64,000 nt of DNA from Paenibacillus sp. Soil522 (GTDB taxonomy: Bacteria > Bacillota > Bacilli > Paenibacillales > Paenibacillaceae). The notes under the pieces were generated by a model. That model was not told the origin of the DNA. It did not search any database and saw nothing but the letters and a program-made list of their open reading frames with translations. Numbering within the stretch: the first letter of the stretch is position 1; the number at the start of each line of letters is the position of its first letter. This document shows positions 1-8,736 of the stretch, one piece after another. Both the position numbers and the translations under genes were made by a program. Where the stretch lies: NCBI RefSeq assembly GCF_001428245.1, contig NZ_LMRV01000088.1:62710-126709 (forward strand), written 5' to 3'.

Positions 1-449
1 ATACGACGATGCTGTACGGTTCGATCGAAACGAAAGAGGACCGCATTCGCCACATGATGCATATTCGCGAGCTGCAGGATGAGACGAACGGCTTCCTTGT
101 TTTCATTCCGCTTTCGATGCAGCCCATCAATCCAAGAGCCGGCATTCGCCGCCGCAACTCTGCATTCGAGGACTTAAAGACGATTGCGATCAGCCGTTTG
201 ATGCTCGATAACTTCCCGCATATTAAAGCTTACTTTATTAATATTGGCGTACAGCTGACGCAGGTCGCTTTGACGATGGGAGCGTCGGATGCGCATGGTA
301 CGATCGTGAAGGAAAAAATAAGCCATGCTGCAGGCGCCTTAACACCGGAAGGCATTACCCGCGAGGACTTGATTTGGCTTATTAAAGGCGCAGGCCGAAT
401 TCCTGTTGAACGTGATACATTTTACAATGAAATTAAAGTGTATGAATGA
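1..449 (+). CDS. mqnE: aminofutalosine synthase MqnE, C-terminal part (cut by window edge)
   Basis: The reading frame is open from the first bases (codons start at base 3) to a TGA at 447-449, so only about 148 C-terminal residues are present. The segment matches the C-terminal half of the MqnE/MqnC/CofH radical-SAM family: the TTMLYGS turn, the IPLSMQPINP stretch and the closing GRIPVERDTFY motif. MqnE joins a carboxyvinyl-oxybenzoate to adenosine to make aminofutalosine in the futalosine route to menaquinone. The N-terminal CxxxCxxC iron-sulfur motif lies outside the window. A UbiD-type decarboxylase of the same pathway lies at 3881-5644. MqnC is the main alternative, but this ending fits MqnE better. 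Confidence 0.85.
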   Translation, partial: TTMLYGSIETKEDRIRHMMHIRELQDETNGFLVFIPLSMQPINPRAGIRRRNSAFEDLKTIAISRLMLDNFPHIKAYFINIGVQLTQVALTMGASDAHGTIVKEKISHAAGALTPEGITREDLIWLIKGAGRIPVERDTFYNEIKVYE

Positions 450-512
450 GTAATCAACAGCACGAAAGCACAAAATAGCTTTATCATATAGAGGTGTGGA
501 GTTGGAAACCAG

Positions 513-1580
513 ATGAGAAAACTTATTATTTTGGGCGGAGGCTATGGCGGTCTTGCCATTGCGGACGAGCTATTAGAGAAACAATTGCCAATCGATGTCT
601 CCATCGTATTGATTGACCGGATGCCGTTTCAAGGCTTAAAGACGGAATATTACGCGCTTGCCGCCGGCACGGTTTCGGATTTAGAGCTGCGTGTCAAATT
701 TCCGGTTGATCCGAGAATTTCTTTGACATACGGCGAGGTTTTGGAAGTCGATATGGAGATGAAGCTCGTCCATCTCGAAGGTCAGGAGCCGATTGAATAT
801 GAATGGCTCGTTATCGGCCTTGGCTGCACGGATAAATACCATGGAATCGAGGGTGCTGAGCAGTTCTCAACAAGCATTCAAACGTTTTCGGCAGCTAGAC
901 GTACCTATGCACAGCTGAATGACGTTAAACCTTACGGTCAAGTAACGATCGTAGGAGGCGGGTTAAGCGGCGTCGAGGTTGCAGCCGAGCTGCGTGAGAG
1001 CCGTCCTGATTTGAATATTCGAATATTGGACCGCGGACCTAGCGTACTCTCTGCTTTCCCGGGTAAGCTTCAAGCATTTGTTGCAGAATGGTTCGAGGAG
1101 CATCAGGTTGAAATGCGGGGTCATGTCGGTTTAACAAAGGTAGAGGGCGGCATTTTGCATGATTGCAATAGTTCGACGCTTATCTATACGGATGTAACAG
1201 TATGGACGGCAGGCATCCAGCCTGTACCGCTTGTGCAGCGCATGAATTTGCCTAAGGACAATCAAGGCAGACTGGTTATAAATGAATACCATCAGCTGCC
1301 TGACTATACCGAAGTGTTTGTCGTTGGGGACTGCGCAGCGCTGCCGCTCTCCCCGAGCGGTCAAGCTGCAGGCGCCCAAGGCAAGCAAATCGCCGAGGTG
1401 CTTCAAGCGATCTGGCATGATAAGACACCGAGAGTCGGCAAGCTTAAGCTAAAGGGTGTACTCGGCTCGCTCGGCAAAAAAAGCGGCTTTGGGCTTATGG
1501 GCGGCACACCCATTATGGGACGTGTACCGCGCCTCGTGAAAAGCGGCGTGCTCTGGCGCTCTAAGCGGCATCTTGGTTAG
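513..1580 (+). CDS. FAD/NAD(P)-dependent oxidoreductase, type II NADH dehydrogenase-like (YumB/YutJ type)
   Basis: 355 residues with the two-dinucleotide fold of type II NADH dehydrogenases. There is an N-terminal FAD loop (GGGYGG, residues 8-13), a second NAD(P) loop (GGGLSG, about 148-153), and a C-terminal FAD motif, VFVVGDCA, near 268. It probably moves electrons from NADH to a flavin acceptor or to quinone at the inner membrane face; no clear transmembrane helix is seen. The ATG at 513 follows a GAGGTG ribosome site at about 491. The convergent yuzB and the nearby nfu reproduce the Bacillus yumB/yutJ-yuzB-yutI neighbourhood. A role in menaquinone reduction would suit the mqn context but is inferred. 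Confidence 0.85.
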   Translation: MRKLIILGGGYGGLAIADELLEKQLPIDVSIVLIDRMPFQGLKTEYYALAAGTVSDLELRVKFPVDPRISLTYGEVLEVDMEMKLVHLEGQEPIEYEWLVIGLGCTDKYHGIEGAEQFSTSIQTFSAARRTYAQLNDVKPYGQVTIVGGGLSGVEVAAELRESRPDLNIRILDRGPSVLSAFPGKLQAFVAEWFEEHQVEMRGHVGLTKVEGGILHDCNSSTLIYTDVTVWTAGIQPVPLVQRMNLPKDNQGRLVINEYHQLPDYTEVFVVGDCAALPLSPSGQAAGAQGKQIAEVLQAIWHDKTPRVGKLKLKGVLGSLGKKSGFGLMGGTPIMGRVPRLVKSGVLWRSKRHLG

Positions 1581-1588
1581 CGCATTGC

Positions 1589-1861
1589 CTACAGGTCGTC
1601 CAGCAGCTTATCCAGCGCTTCATTATCCGCTTGCTGCTGCTCGATCGCTTTTAAAATATTGTCATAAAGCTCGTCTGCCGATTCAGCAGATACGATAGCG
1701 CCATCCACTAAAGCGAATGGATTCAAATAACATTCGCCGCAATTGCCTAAGCAGCCATATTCGGCTACTTCGTATGCATTATTTTGCTCGAATAATTTCA
1801 TTATCCGGTCAGTGCCGTGATGCATATTGGACGCACAAAACTCAATCATTGGTTTAAACAC
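1589..1861 (-). CDS. yuzB: YuzB family protein (DUF1450)
   Basis: 90 residues starting at a GTG preceded by an AGGTGA ribosome site. The protein has the YuzB pattern: an early EFCASN segment (Cys 9), then CLGNCGEC at about 37-44 giving three further cysteines in a thioredoxin-like small fold that may hold an iron-sulfur cluster. The C-terminus is acidic and helical. It converges on the flavoprotein gene at 513-1580 with only 8 bases between the stops. The molecular role in the family is not established; conserved linkage to the Nfu scaffold suggests a link to iron-sulfur or redox chemistry. Confidence 0.85.
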   Translation of the reverse strand: MFKPMIEFCASNMHHGTDRIMKLFEQNNAYEVAEYGCLGNCGECYLNPFALVDGAIVSAESADELYDNILKAIEQQQADNEALDKLLDDL

Positions 1862-1947
1862 TTTGCTTCACCTAACTTTACTCAGTTACTATCCATTTTC
1901 AATTGCTTCACTTTGTACTATAATAGGATAGAAAGGAGATGATTGCA

Positions 1948-2193
1948 ATGAGTGAACAAACACAAGAAACTATGTACGATGAAGTGTTGGACGTACTCGA
2001 TAAGCTTCGTCCGTTTTTGCAGCGCGACGGCGGCGACGTTGAGTTGGTTGATGTTGAGGGCGGAATCATCAAGCTTCGACTAATGGGTGCATGCGGAAGC
2101 TGCCCAAGCTCGACGATCACGCTTAAAGCGGGTATTGAACGCGCTCTTCTTGAAGAAGTTGAAGGTGTAATCGAAGTCGTTCAAGTATTCTAA
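1948..2193 (+). CDS. nfu: NifU-like iron-sulfur cluster carrier (Nfu/YutI)
   Basis: 81 residues forming a single NifU C-terminal domain: [15 protein letters not shown] followed by the CGSC cluster motif (in GACGSCPSS) at about 50-53. Nfu proteins carry 4Fe-4S clusters from the SUF scaffold to apo-targets in the cytoplasm. An ATG at 1939 directly abuts the AAAGGAG ribosome site, so the ATG at 1948, ten bases after that site, is the better start. A strong rho-independent terminator follows at 2237-2294. The protein is short but normal for the Bacillus YutI type. Confidence 0.92.
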   Translation: MSEQTQETMYDEVLDVLDKLRPFLQRDGGDVELVDVEGGIIKLRLMGACGSCPSSTITLKAGIERALLEEVEGVIEVVQVF

Positions 2194-2236
2194 AAAATAG
2201 ATGAGCGAACCAATCACCTTTACGTTAGAATGACGA

Positions 2237-2294
2237 AGAGTCTTATCGGAAGCAAGGAGCTAAGCTCCCTGCTGCCCGATAAGACTCTTTTTTT
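2237..2294 (+). terminator. rho-independent terminator of nfu
   Basis: Thirteen-base arms AGAGTCTTATCGG (2237-2249) and CCGATAAGACTCT (2276-2288) enclose a smaller hairpin (GGAGC/GCTCC) and are followed by a run of T. It terminates the plus-strand nfu transcript; the minus side lacks a T-tract. Confidence 0.9.
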
Positions 2295-2307
2295 GGCGCA
2301 TTTGCAG

Positions 2308-3090
2308 TTAGAACATTCCCTTAATATTGGCAACAATCGGATCGAAGCCGCCCGTAACGTCGATCACGTTGCCGGTCAAAAAATTCGACTTCATGCCGCA
2401 GAGAAAAATCACCACGCGCGCCACATCCTCGCCCGCACCCGGGCGGCCGATTGGCGATTCATTATCATACTCTTCTTCTACCTCTGCAATCGACTTCTCC
2501 TTGTTCATGCCGCGAATATCGCCTGGACCGATTAAATTGACCGTAATGCCGTGCGGAGCCTCTTCAACGGCCAATGACTTCGTGAATGACACTAGCCCCG
2601 TCTTCGCCGCAGCATAAACCGCCCGATGCGGCCATGCTCTAGCTTCTCCCGCGTGGCCGAAGCCGAAATGGATAATGCGTCCCCATTTCCGCTCGCGCAT
2701 TCCCGGCAGCAGTCGATGATCAAGCAGCATAACACCTAATAAATTGCCGTGCAGCAGCCTAATGATCGTCTCTTCATCATATTCGCTGAATAACCGGCGT
2801 TTGCGGACGAAAGGTCCCGCGTTATTGATAAGAATATCAACGCCTCCTGCCCATCGCTCCGCTTCGTCAGCAAGCTTGGCCGCGCCTTCAGTCGTTGCGA
2901 TATCGGCCTGCACCGTAATCGCCTTCACACCCAGCTGCTCGATCTGCGCCTTTACCTGATGCGCTTCAAACTCGCTCTCGTAGTAATTAATGACAACATT
3001 GCAGCCTTGCTCAGCGAGCTGAAGCGCCGTTCGTTTACCAAGTCCCTTCGCGCTGCCTGTTACTAACGCTGTTTTGCCCTTGAGCCCCAC
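2308..3090 (-). CDS. SDR family oxidoreductase with an atypical active site
   Basis: 260 residues with a classical short-chain dehydrogenase fold: TGSAKGLG cofactor loop (residues 11-18), NNAG (about 90-93) and YAAAK (Tyr/Lys about 159-163). The order resembles FabG-type 3-oxoacyl reductases. The catalytic serine normally 13 residues before the tyrosine is absent: the segment reads HFGFGHAGEARAW and has no Ser or Thr, so activity may differ or be lost. It is the last gene of a minus-strand group after the HEPN gene. Substrate is unknown; a FabG-like or paralogous regulatory role are both open. Confidence 0.8.
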   Translation of the reverse strand: MGLKGKTALVTGSAKGLGKRTALQLAEQGCNVVINYYESEFEAHQVKAQIEQLGVKAITVQADIATTEGAAKLADEAERWAGGVDILINNAGPFVRKRRLFSEYDEETIIRLLHGNLLGVMLLDHRLLPGMRERKWGRIIHFGFGHAGEARAWPHRAVYAAAKTGLVSFTKSLAVEEAPHGITVNLIGPGDIRGMNKEKSIAEVEEEYDNESPIGRPGAGEDVARVVIFLCGMKSNFLTGNVIDVTGGFDPIVANIKGMF

Positions 3091-3109
3091 AAGTTTTCCC
3101 CCCTCGGGA

Positions 3110-3823
3110 TTATGGTTGCTTGTTTCGCATTAATCCGCATGCGTATTGAAACGTGAACAGAAGCGATTCCATCGCAAGGTATAGGCCCTGCGTCAAATCA
3201 GCTGATTGTTCCGCAATATTTTCCAATCGGACCTCTTCACCGTACATGCGGTTGCTTTGAATTAAATCATCCTGCATTTCTGAGTTCATGTAATGAATTT
3301 CCGTATTTCTTCGTTTGCGGAGTCTGTTGAGCGGCTCCTTATACTTCTCCTTCGCATGGTTCAGCTTCCACATCAGCACAGTATGAGCCTGCTTGTCCCG
3401 CATATTGCGCAAAACGGTAAAATAGGAGAAATGGGGCTTGATCCTCTCAGTTCTCATATCAAGAAGTTCATTTAGCAGCGTGCCAAGCTTATCCAGCAGG
3501 GAGAAGACCCGGATAAAGGCATTCTTATCGAAGTAGGTATACCGATTATAATGGATTCGTTCCTCATCTGTCATTTGCTTAACTGAGGAGGAAGTAATTT
3601 TGTGTTGAAAATGAAGCGCGACGTAGTGGCTTTGCTCAAGCTCATCGAGGGATGAGCGAAGGCCTAGCGTCCATATTTCATATTTACGAAGCTTTTGAAC
3701 GTTATCTTCGCCTGCCGCCATTTTTTTGTTCAGGATGGCAACGAACTGATCCATTAAACGGAACGTTTCTGCAAGGATCCCTTCTGCTTCTCTCTGAGGC
3801 TCATCAAACAGGAAACGCAGCAT
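3110..3823 (-). CDS. Cthe_2314-type HEPN domain protein
   Basis: 237 residues from the ATG at 3823, which has a GGAAGGGG ribosome site; an upstream in-frame ATG at 3871 lacks one. The protein is all-helical and charged and resembles the Cthe_2314 HEPN family. It contains two Rx4H motifs, RDKQAH (about 142-147) and RNTEIH (about 172-177), the pattern of HEPN RNase active sites. It lies directly behind the ubiD-type gene, 57 bases from its stop, so it is probably cotranscribed with it. No toxin-antitoxin partner is visible. Family assignment is by pattern; the function is unknown. Confidence 0.6.
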   Translation of the reverse strand: MLRFLFDEPQREAEGILAETFRLMDQFVAILNKKMAAGEDNVQKLRKYEIWTLGLRSSLDELEQSHYVALHFQHKITSSSVKQMTDEERIHYNRYTYFDKNAFIRVFSLLDKLGTLLNELLDMRTERIKPHFSYFTVLRNMRDKQAHTVLMWKLNHAKEKYKEPLNRLRKRRNTEIHYMNSEMQDDLIQSNRMYGEEVRLENIAEQSADLTQGLYLAMESLLFTFQYACGLMRNKQP

Positions 3824-3880
3824 AATCGAACAGCCCCTTCCAAAAAAAAGAATAACGATATTTTTTACCATTCAACAAAA

Positions 3881-5644
3881 TTACAGCTTGTATTCGCTCC
3901 AGCGTTTATCAACCAGCTTCACGATATCCTCGCGCGGGAACAATTCATCCGGATAACCAGGCTTCATTCTGGCGTCGATGACGATAGGAAGCTTATAGCC
4001 AAAATGATGGCGGCGAATATCAGAATTTGCATAAATATCGTCTGCCGGATTAAATCTTGTAAATACCGTCCATAAAAATGGCGTTTGAGCTGCCGCGATC
4101 TCTGCGTCGTCCGCCAGGATAACGAGCGGCCATTCTGTTCCCTTCTCTGTGAGGCGCTCAAGCAGTCGCTGCGCCAGCTTAGGCTCTTCGGCATAAGATG
4201 CGCCTGATACGACTAAGCAGCCGCGGCAATAAGGCTGTGCAGCCGTTATTTCATCGATTGCCCCTCCGGTATACGAGCCGGGAAGCTCGCGAACCGGTTC
4301 TCCAACCCCAAGCATGACCCCTTTGCTGCCATGGTTTAGCTTGCCGCCCGTGTAATCGAGCGTATCGTGGGACGTATTATCGAAGATAAACAGATCCGTT
4401 TCCGGACGGAAACGCTCAAGAACCGTTTCAAGCAGCACCGGGAAGTTTTCGAGCTCGACCGGCTGATTCGTCACGATAAGGAATTTGGTTAACGTTAGCT
4501 GGCCCTCGCCCAATATGCGGAATGCGGATGTCAGCGCTTCCCTTGAATAGCTTTCCCTTACGACAGCAGCAGCAAGCGCATGGAAGCCAGTCTCAGCGTA
4601 AGTCCATAAATCCTTAACTCCCGGCATAGCCATCGGGAACGCCGGAGAAAGCAGCTTTTGCAGAAACTCACCCATATAATAATCCTCTTGACGGGGCTTG
4701 CCTACTACTGTAGCCGGGTATATGGCATCCTTGCGATGCCACATATGGCTGACATTAAAAACCGGGAAATCATGCATAAGCGAGTAATAACCGTAATGAT
4801 CGCCGAATGGACCCTCCGGCCTTTTGATATGCGGCGGCACATGGCCGCTAAGGACGAATTCCGCTTCCGACGGAATACGATGAGAGCCGTTCGGATCCTT
4901 GACCACAGTAAGCTTGCCGCCGATGATAAGCGATGCAAGCAGCAGCTCCGGCAAATGCTCCGGTACAGGGGCAATCGCCGATGCAATGAGAGCCGGAGGC
5001 CCGCCGAGAAAAACCGATACCGGCAGCGCTTCATTCCGCTTCTCCGCTTCATGGTAATGAAAGCCGCCGCCTTTATGTATTTGCCAGTGCATCCCCGTCG
5101 TACGATCATCAAAGATTTGCATGCGGTACATGCCCAGATTATGCTGCTTCCGGTGCTCAGGGTGCTCCGTATAAACGAGCGGAAGCGTGATGAACGGACC
5201 TCCGTCATCCTGCCAGCTCGTGATCGCAGGCAAACCTGCAAGCGGATTTTCTCGTTTGCAGGCCTGAAGAATAGGCGCACCGCTGGAAGGCACTTCCTTC
5301 ATTCCTACCTTCAGCATGTCCCATATTAAGTTTTTCTCGCCCCAAATCGCCTTAGGCGTTGGCGGCAGAACGCGGTCCATCGCTCCAATGATTTGCTTCA
5401 TTAGCGCCTCCGGACGCGGGCCGAATGCAAGATCGACTCTACGGCTTGTCCCGAACAGGTTCGTGACGATCGGGAAAGGACTCCCCTTCACGTTCGTGAA
5501 TAACAAAGCGGGTCCTCCTGCATCGATTACCCGCCGATGAATTTCTGCTACCTCAAGATTAGGATCTACAGGAGCATCTATAATAGCCAAATCATTTTCA
5601 CGCCTCAGTACGTCCAAAAATTCCCGTAAATTATTAAAGCTCAC
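3881..5644 (-). CDS. mqnL: UbiD family decarboxylase, menaquinone biosynthesis type
   Basis: 587 residues, full length for the TIGR03701-like menaquinone decarboxylase group of UbiD enzymes. These use prenylated FMN, Mn and K to decarboxylate the prenylated 1,4-dihydroxy-6-naphthoate precursor in the futalosine pathway. The cofactor region NLGMYRMQ (about 168-175) and the RPEGPFGDHYGYYS block (about 275-288) are present. The GTG start at 5644 shares its first base with the TAG stop of ctaA, with AAGGA just upstream, so translation is coupled. A UbiX-type flavin prenyltransferase must be encoded elsewhere. The mqnL symbol is inferred from the family and from the presence of mqnE. Confidence 0.8.
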   Translation of the reverse strand: MSFNNLREFLDVLRRENDLAIIDAPVDPNLEVAEIHRRVIDAGGPALLFTNVKGSPFPIVTNLFGTSRRVDLAFGPRPEALMKQIIGAMDRVLPPTPKAIWGEKNLIWDMLKVGMKEVPSSGAPILQACKRENPLAGLPAITSWQDDGGPFITLPLVYTEHPEHRKQHNLGMYRMQIFDDRTTGMHWQIHKGGGFHYHEAEKRNEALPVSVFLGGPPALIASAIAPVPEHLPELLLASLIIGGKLTVVKDPNGSHRIPSEAEFVLSGHVPPHIKRPEGPFGDHYGYYSLMHDFPVFNVSHMWHRKDAIYPATVVGKPRQEDYYMGEFLQKLLSPAFPMAMPGVKDLWTYAETGFHALAAAVVRESYSREALTSAFRILGEGQLTLTKFLIVTNQPVELENFPVLLETVLERFRPETDLFIFDNTSHDTLDYTGGKLNHGSKGVMLGVGEPVRELPGSYTGGAIDEITAAQPYCRGCLVVSGASYAEEPKLAQRLLERLTEKGTEWPLVILADDAEIAAAQTPFLWTVFTRFNPADDIYANSDIRRHHFGYKLPIVIDARMKPGYPDELFPREDIVKLVDKRWSEYKL

Positions 5645-6573
5645 TATCCTTCACGCCCTTCCCTTAACCGCCACGAACGAACTAAAATATCCATTAATAA
5701 TCCGAACAAGCCGGTAACAATCAAATTATGCAATAAGTTGGTGAACAAAAACCACTCCGGATTCGTAATCGTTAATGTCAGCAGCGCGCCGCTGAATACT
5801 TGAGCAATGACAAGCCCAAGCGTCCATGCCGCCGGCTTCGTTAAACCCCATGCGCCGTAGCTGACTCTGCGAATGTGAACGTACAAGCCTGCCAGGCTGA
5901 TCGCTAGCAGCAAAGCAGCCGCCCGGTGTATAAATACGGCTCCTGTCGCACCATTAATCTCCGGAACGATCTCTCCGTTGCAAAGCGGCCAGCCTACGCA
6001 GCCTCCGCCAGAATCGGTATGCCGGATGAATGCGCCCAAATATACAACAACATAACTATAAACAGATGTTAGAAGCACGCGGGGAAAGATGGAACGCGGT
6101 ACTTGAAACACCACCGGCGGTCCATTTTTAGCGCGGAACGTCCAGATTACCAGCAGCAATGTAGAAGCGAACGCGATTAATGAAATTCCGAAATGAATCG
6201 CCATAATAGGCGGTGATTGGGGCCACATAACGGCTGCTGCTCCCATTAACGCTTGGATAACTGTGAACAGCAATGCCCCAGCGGCATAAAACAAAGGCTC
6301 CTTAAAGCCCTGCCTGTCTTTCCTAAACTGCAAAATCATTATTATACAAACAGCCAGAACAAGAAGGCCTTCGGCACCCGTTACAAGCCGATGTGAATAT
6401 TCAATCAAGGATTCGATCGTATAAGCAGGGACTAATTTCCCATTGCACAACGGCCAATCATCACCGCAGCCGCGGCCTGAATCTGTATTCGTGACTAGTG
6501 CCCCGCCGAGCAGTACAAGAAGCATTCCGATGCACGAAGCGATAGCTAACGCGCGAAAACGCCCGGTTACCAT
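5644..6573 (-). CDS. ctaA: heme A synthase CtaA
   Basis: 309 residues and about eight membrane helices. It shows the internal duplication of CtaA: two copies of a disulfide loop (GRGCGDDWPLCNG in the N-half, GGGCVGWPLCNG in the C-half) and heme-ligating histidines in YSHRLVTG, IHFGISL, FIHRAAAL and LLHNLIVTG. It oxidises heme O to heme A for cytochrome c oxidase in the membrane. The partner CtaB and the copper chaperone Sco are encoded at 22.5-24 kb rather than next to it. It is coupled to the downstream UbiD-type gene, an arrangement that links two respiratory cofactors. Confidence 0.93.
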   Translation of the reverse strand: MVTGRFRALAIASCIGMLLVLLGGALVTNTDSGRGCGDDWPLCNGKLVPAYTIESLIEYSHRLVTGAEGLLVLAVCIIMILQFRKDRQGFKEPLFYAAGALLFTVIQALMGAAAVMWPQSPPIMAIHFGISLIAFASTLLLVIWTFRAKNGPPVVFQVPRSIFPRVLLTSVYSYVVVYLGAFIRHTDSGGGCVGWPLCNGEIVPEINGATGAVFIHRAAALLLAISLAGLYVHIRRVSYGAWGLTKPAAWTLGLVIAQVFSGALLTLTITNPEWFLFTNLLHNLIVTGLFGLLMDILVRSWRLREGREG

Positions 6574-6680
6574 AATAAAATCACCTTATTTCGTGTTTTA
6601 ATAACAGTACAATTATAGCCATAAAATAAGGCAAAAGCCATGTTGAAAATGTGACACTTCCGGGTAGAAGCGCAATAAAT

Positions 6681-6725
6681 AAAAGGAAAGCCCGCGCTAA
6701 GGAGGAACCTTTCCCTTAAGCGCGG
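6681..6725 (-). terminator. terminator after the thioredoxin gene
   Basis: Arms CCGCGCTAAGG (6692-6702) and CCTTAAGCGCGG (6714-6725) form a stem with one bulge. On the minus strand it is followed by CTTTCCTTTTATTT. It separates the thioredoxin unit from ctaA. Confidence 0.8.
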
Positions 6726-6733
6726 ACTTTCGA

Positions 6734-7081
6734 TTACTTATGGCTCAGCGCATCGCTGACTTGTATGGCCCGGTTTACGAATTCCTCGATTTCCTCGCGC
6801 GTCTTGCGCAGCTTGCTCACGAAGCGGATAAGCTCCTGACTGCCGCGGAAGGCGATAAAGCTCGGAATTCCTAATATGTTCAGCTCGGAGCATAGGTCAG
6901 GAAGATCATCGCGGTCAATCTCTGCAAAATTGACCTTGCCTTCGTACTGACGCTCCAAATCCGGCATAAACGGGTTAATAAAGTGACAATCCTTGCACCA
7001 GGTTGTTTTGAATAAGGCAATAGTGAGCCCTTCGCTTGCAACTGCCTCGCGAAATTCCGCGTCCGTCGTCAATTTTTTCAT
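6734..7081 (-). CDS. thioredoxin family protein (YdbP-like)
   Basis: 115 residues with a single thioredoxin fold and no signal peptide, so it is cytoplasmic. The active site is WCKDC (about 28-32), and the cis-proline lies in LGIPSF at about 75. The ATG has an AGGGGTG ribosome site. It follows the large lipoprotein gene by 53 bases and is closed by its own terminator at 6681-6725. The KD dipeptide between the cysteines differs from the GP of classical TrxA, so the redox potential and partners may differ. Likely a general disulfide reductase. Confidence 0.85.
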   Translation of the reverse strand: MKKLTTDAEFREAVASEGLTIALFKTTWCKDCHFINPFMPDLERQYEGKVNFAEIDRDDLPDLCSELNILGIPSFIAFRGSQELIRFVSKLRKTREEIEEFVNRAIQVSDALSHK

Positions 7082-7134
7082 GCTGCACCCCTAAACATAT
7101 CGTATTAAATTTTTAACGATTTGTAAGCCTTTGC

Positions 7135-8736
7135 TTAGACTTCCCGATCAAACGTAAATATTTTCAAATCATCGTCAAGTTTCTCCCAGCCAATCTTTGC
7201 TTTTAACGCCGAAGCAAAATTGCGTGCAGGGACGTAGGTTACCCCGTCAATAACGGTTACTGGGAATGACCATTTTACTTTTTTGCCATTAACGAATGCG
7301 ATATCGCTGCCAAGCTTCACTGTAATTGTCGTTTTCGTCGCATCGTCGAACACCTTTAAGCCTTTTGTTTTCTTATCGTATGTGATCACGCCGCCAAGCT
7401 GTTCGACCGTATCGCGGAGCGGAATGATCGTTATGTTGCTGGCAGTCACAATTGCCGGATTATACGATTGGCCTGAATACCAAGTAATATTCTGTTTGCC
7501 AATATGCAGCTTATTTTTCAACAGGTCGTAGATCGTTGATTTCTCATCAAACTGCTTCAATACCTGATAGCCTTGCATGCCAAACAATTTATCGGCAGGG
7601 ATATCCGATTTGGATGCGATCGGCGCTTCCGCCTTGACTTCGCCGTTAACATTCCAAGACTCGCTCTCTACCTTGATCGTCAGTCCTTTAAGCGGCAGTA
7701 TGCCATACTCCGGAACTTCAGTCGGCACGTAAGAAAGCTCATACGCTTGCTTGCGGATATCAAGCTTGTTGTCCACGTAAACATCCGCTTTAATCGTTAG
7801 ATCCTTGCTGAATATTTGATCCAGCGTTTCTTTATCCTCTTCCTCAAGCCGCTTCAGCTCTCCTTGCAATTCGGTCAGAAGCAGCGCAAAACCATCCGTC
7901 GCTTCCTTCAGCACTTCCTCATATTTAGGAGCGTCAAGTCCGCCTTCCTCTAAAGGATTGACCGTGCCGAAGGCTGCCCATAAGTCCGGGTTGCTTTTGA
8001 GAATTTCGAACACGCCTGCTACCATTTGATCCAAGCCTGCACGGTCAGCGATCAGCGCATCGACATATTTTTTTACCCAAGCCCAAATTTCAGTGCCATT
8101 CAGGTCGATATGTACTTGCATCAAGGAAGTTGAAGAGCCGTTAATCGCTTCATTGACTGATTTCACCTGAATGCGATCCGGATTCGGCAGGTTTTGGATG
8201 ACGTATGTGCCGATTGTATCGATCATATCATGGCCCAGCGCCGTTAAAGCTTCTTCATCTATTGCCGGCACTTCTGTTGCTGCTGCTTCAATAGGCATAC
8301 CCGTCAATCCAAGCAAGCTCTCGCTTGTCAGATCAAGCACGAACGGGTGCTTTGCGCCTTCAAGCTCCATTACCGCAAGCGTATCGGACATTTTGAGCGA
8401 AAACTTAATGCTCGTAGTATCTCCCAAAATCAAGCTGCCGTCAAAGGAAACATGCGAGCTATCCTGCATCTTTACGTTATCAAACTGCAATTTCAAGCTT
8501 GACACCAGCTTCATAAGCGCGAGATCCTCTTTGGAGAGGCCATCGTATGCCGCTTCATCCAGCAAAAGCTTAAGCTCTACCGATTGTTTGCTTTCACTCG
8601 ATTCAACCTTAAGAGAGTTTTTTAATACCGTATTGAAATCAAGGTTTGAAATCGACTGACAGCCTGCTACAAAAACGAGCGTAAACACTAGTAAAAGTAC
8701 GATTAATTTGCTTGGTCTTGCGAAAAATCTTCTCAT
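7135..8736 (-). CDS. lipoprotein with C-terminal copper-amine-oxidase-type stalk domain
   Basis: 533 residues. The N-terminus is a lipoprotein signal (hydrophobic core, lipobox VAGC, Cys at about 26), so the protein should be anchored outside the membrane. The middle (about 30-400) is a large beta/alpha region rich in Lys and Glu without a recognised domain. The last 110 residues carry the copper amine oxidase N-terminal-like stalk repeat (IPLRDTVEQLGG, then YVPARNFASALKAKIGW), which is common in Paenibacillus surface proteins and does not imply oxidase activity. Function is unknown; a cell-envelope binding or structural role is likely. Confidence 0.75.
   Translation of the reverse strand: MRRFFARPSKLIVLLLVFTLVFVAGCQSISNLDFNTVLKNSLKVESSESKQSVELKLLLDEAAYDGLSKEDLALMKLVSSLKLQFDNVKMQDSSHVSFDGSLILGDTTSIKFSLKMSDTLAVMELEGAKHPFVLDLTSESLLGLTGMPIEAAATEVPAIDEEALTALGHDMIDTIGTYVIQNLPNPDRIQVKSVNEAINGSSTSLMQVHIDLNGTEIWAWVKKYVDALIADRAGLDQMVAGVFEILKSNPDLWAAFGTVNPLEEGGLDAPKYEEVLKEATDGFALLLTELQGELKRLEEEDKETLDQIFSKDLTIKADVYVDNKLDIRKQAYELSYVPTEVPEYGILPLKGLTIKVESESWNVNGEVKAEAPIASKSDIPADKLFGMQGYQVLKQFDEKSTIYDLLKNKLHIGKQNITWYSGQSYNPAIVTASNITIIPLRDTVEQLGGVITYDKKTKGLKVFDDATKTTITVKLGSDIAFVNGKKVKWSFPVTVIDGVTYVPARNFASALKAKIGWEKLDDDLKIFTFDREV

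Noticed and set aside
1919-1924. TATAAT just before nfu as its promoter
   Set aside because: It would start transcription inside the ribosome binding site, and no -35 of quality is present, so it was not listed.
4658-5329. 223-codon frame on the plus strand
   Set aside because: It is antisense to the UbiD-type gene, has Arg-rich composition and no ribosome site; the minus-strand frame has clear family motifs.
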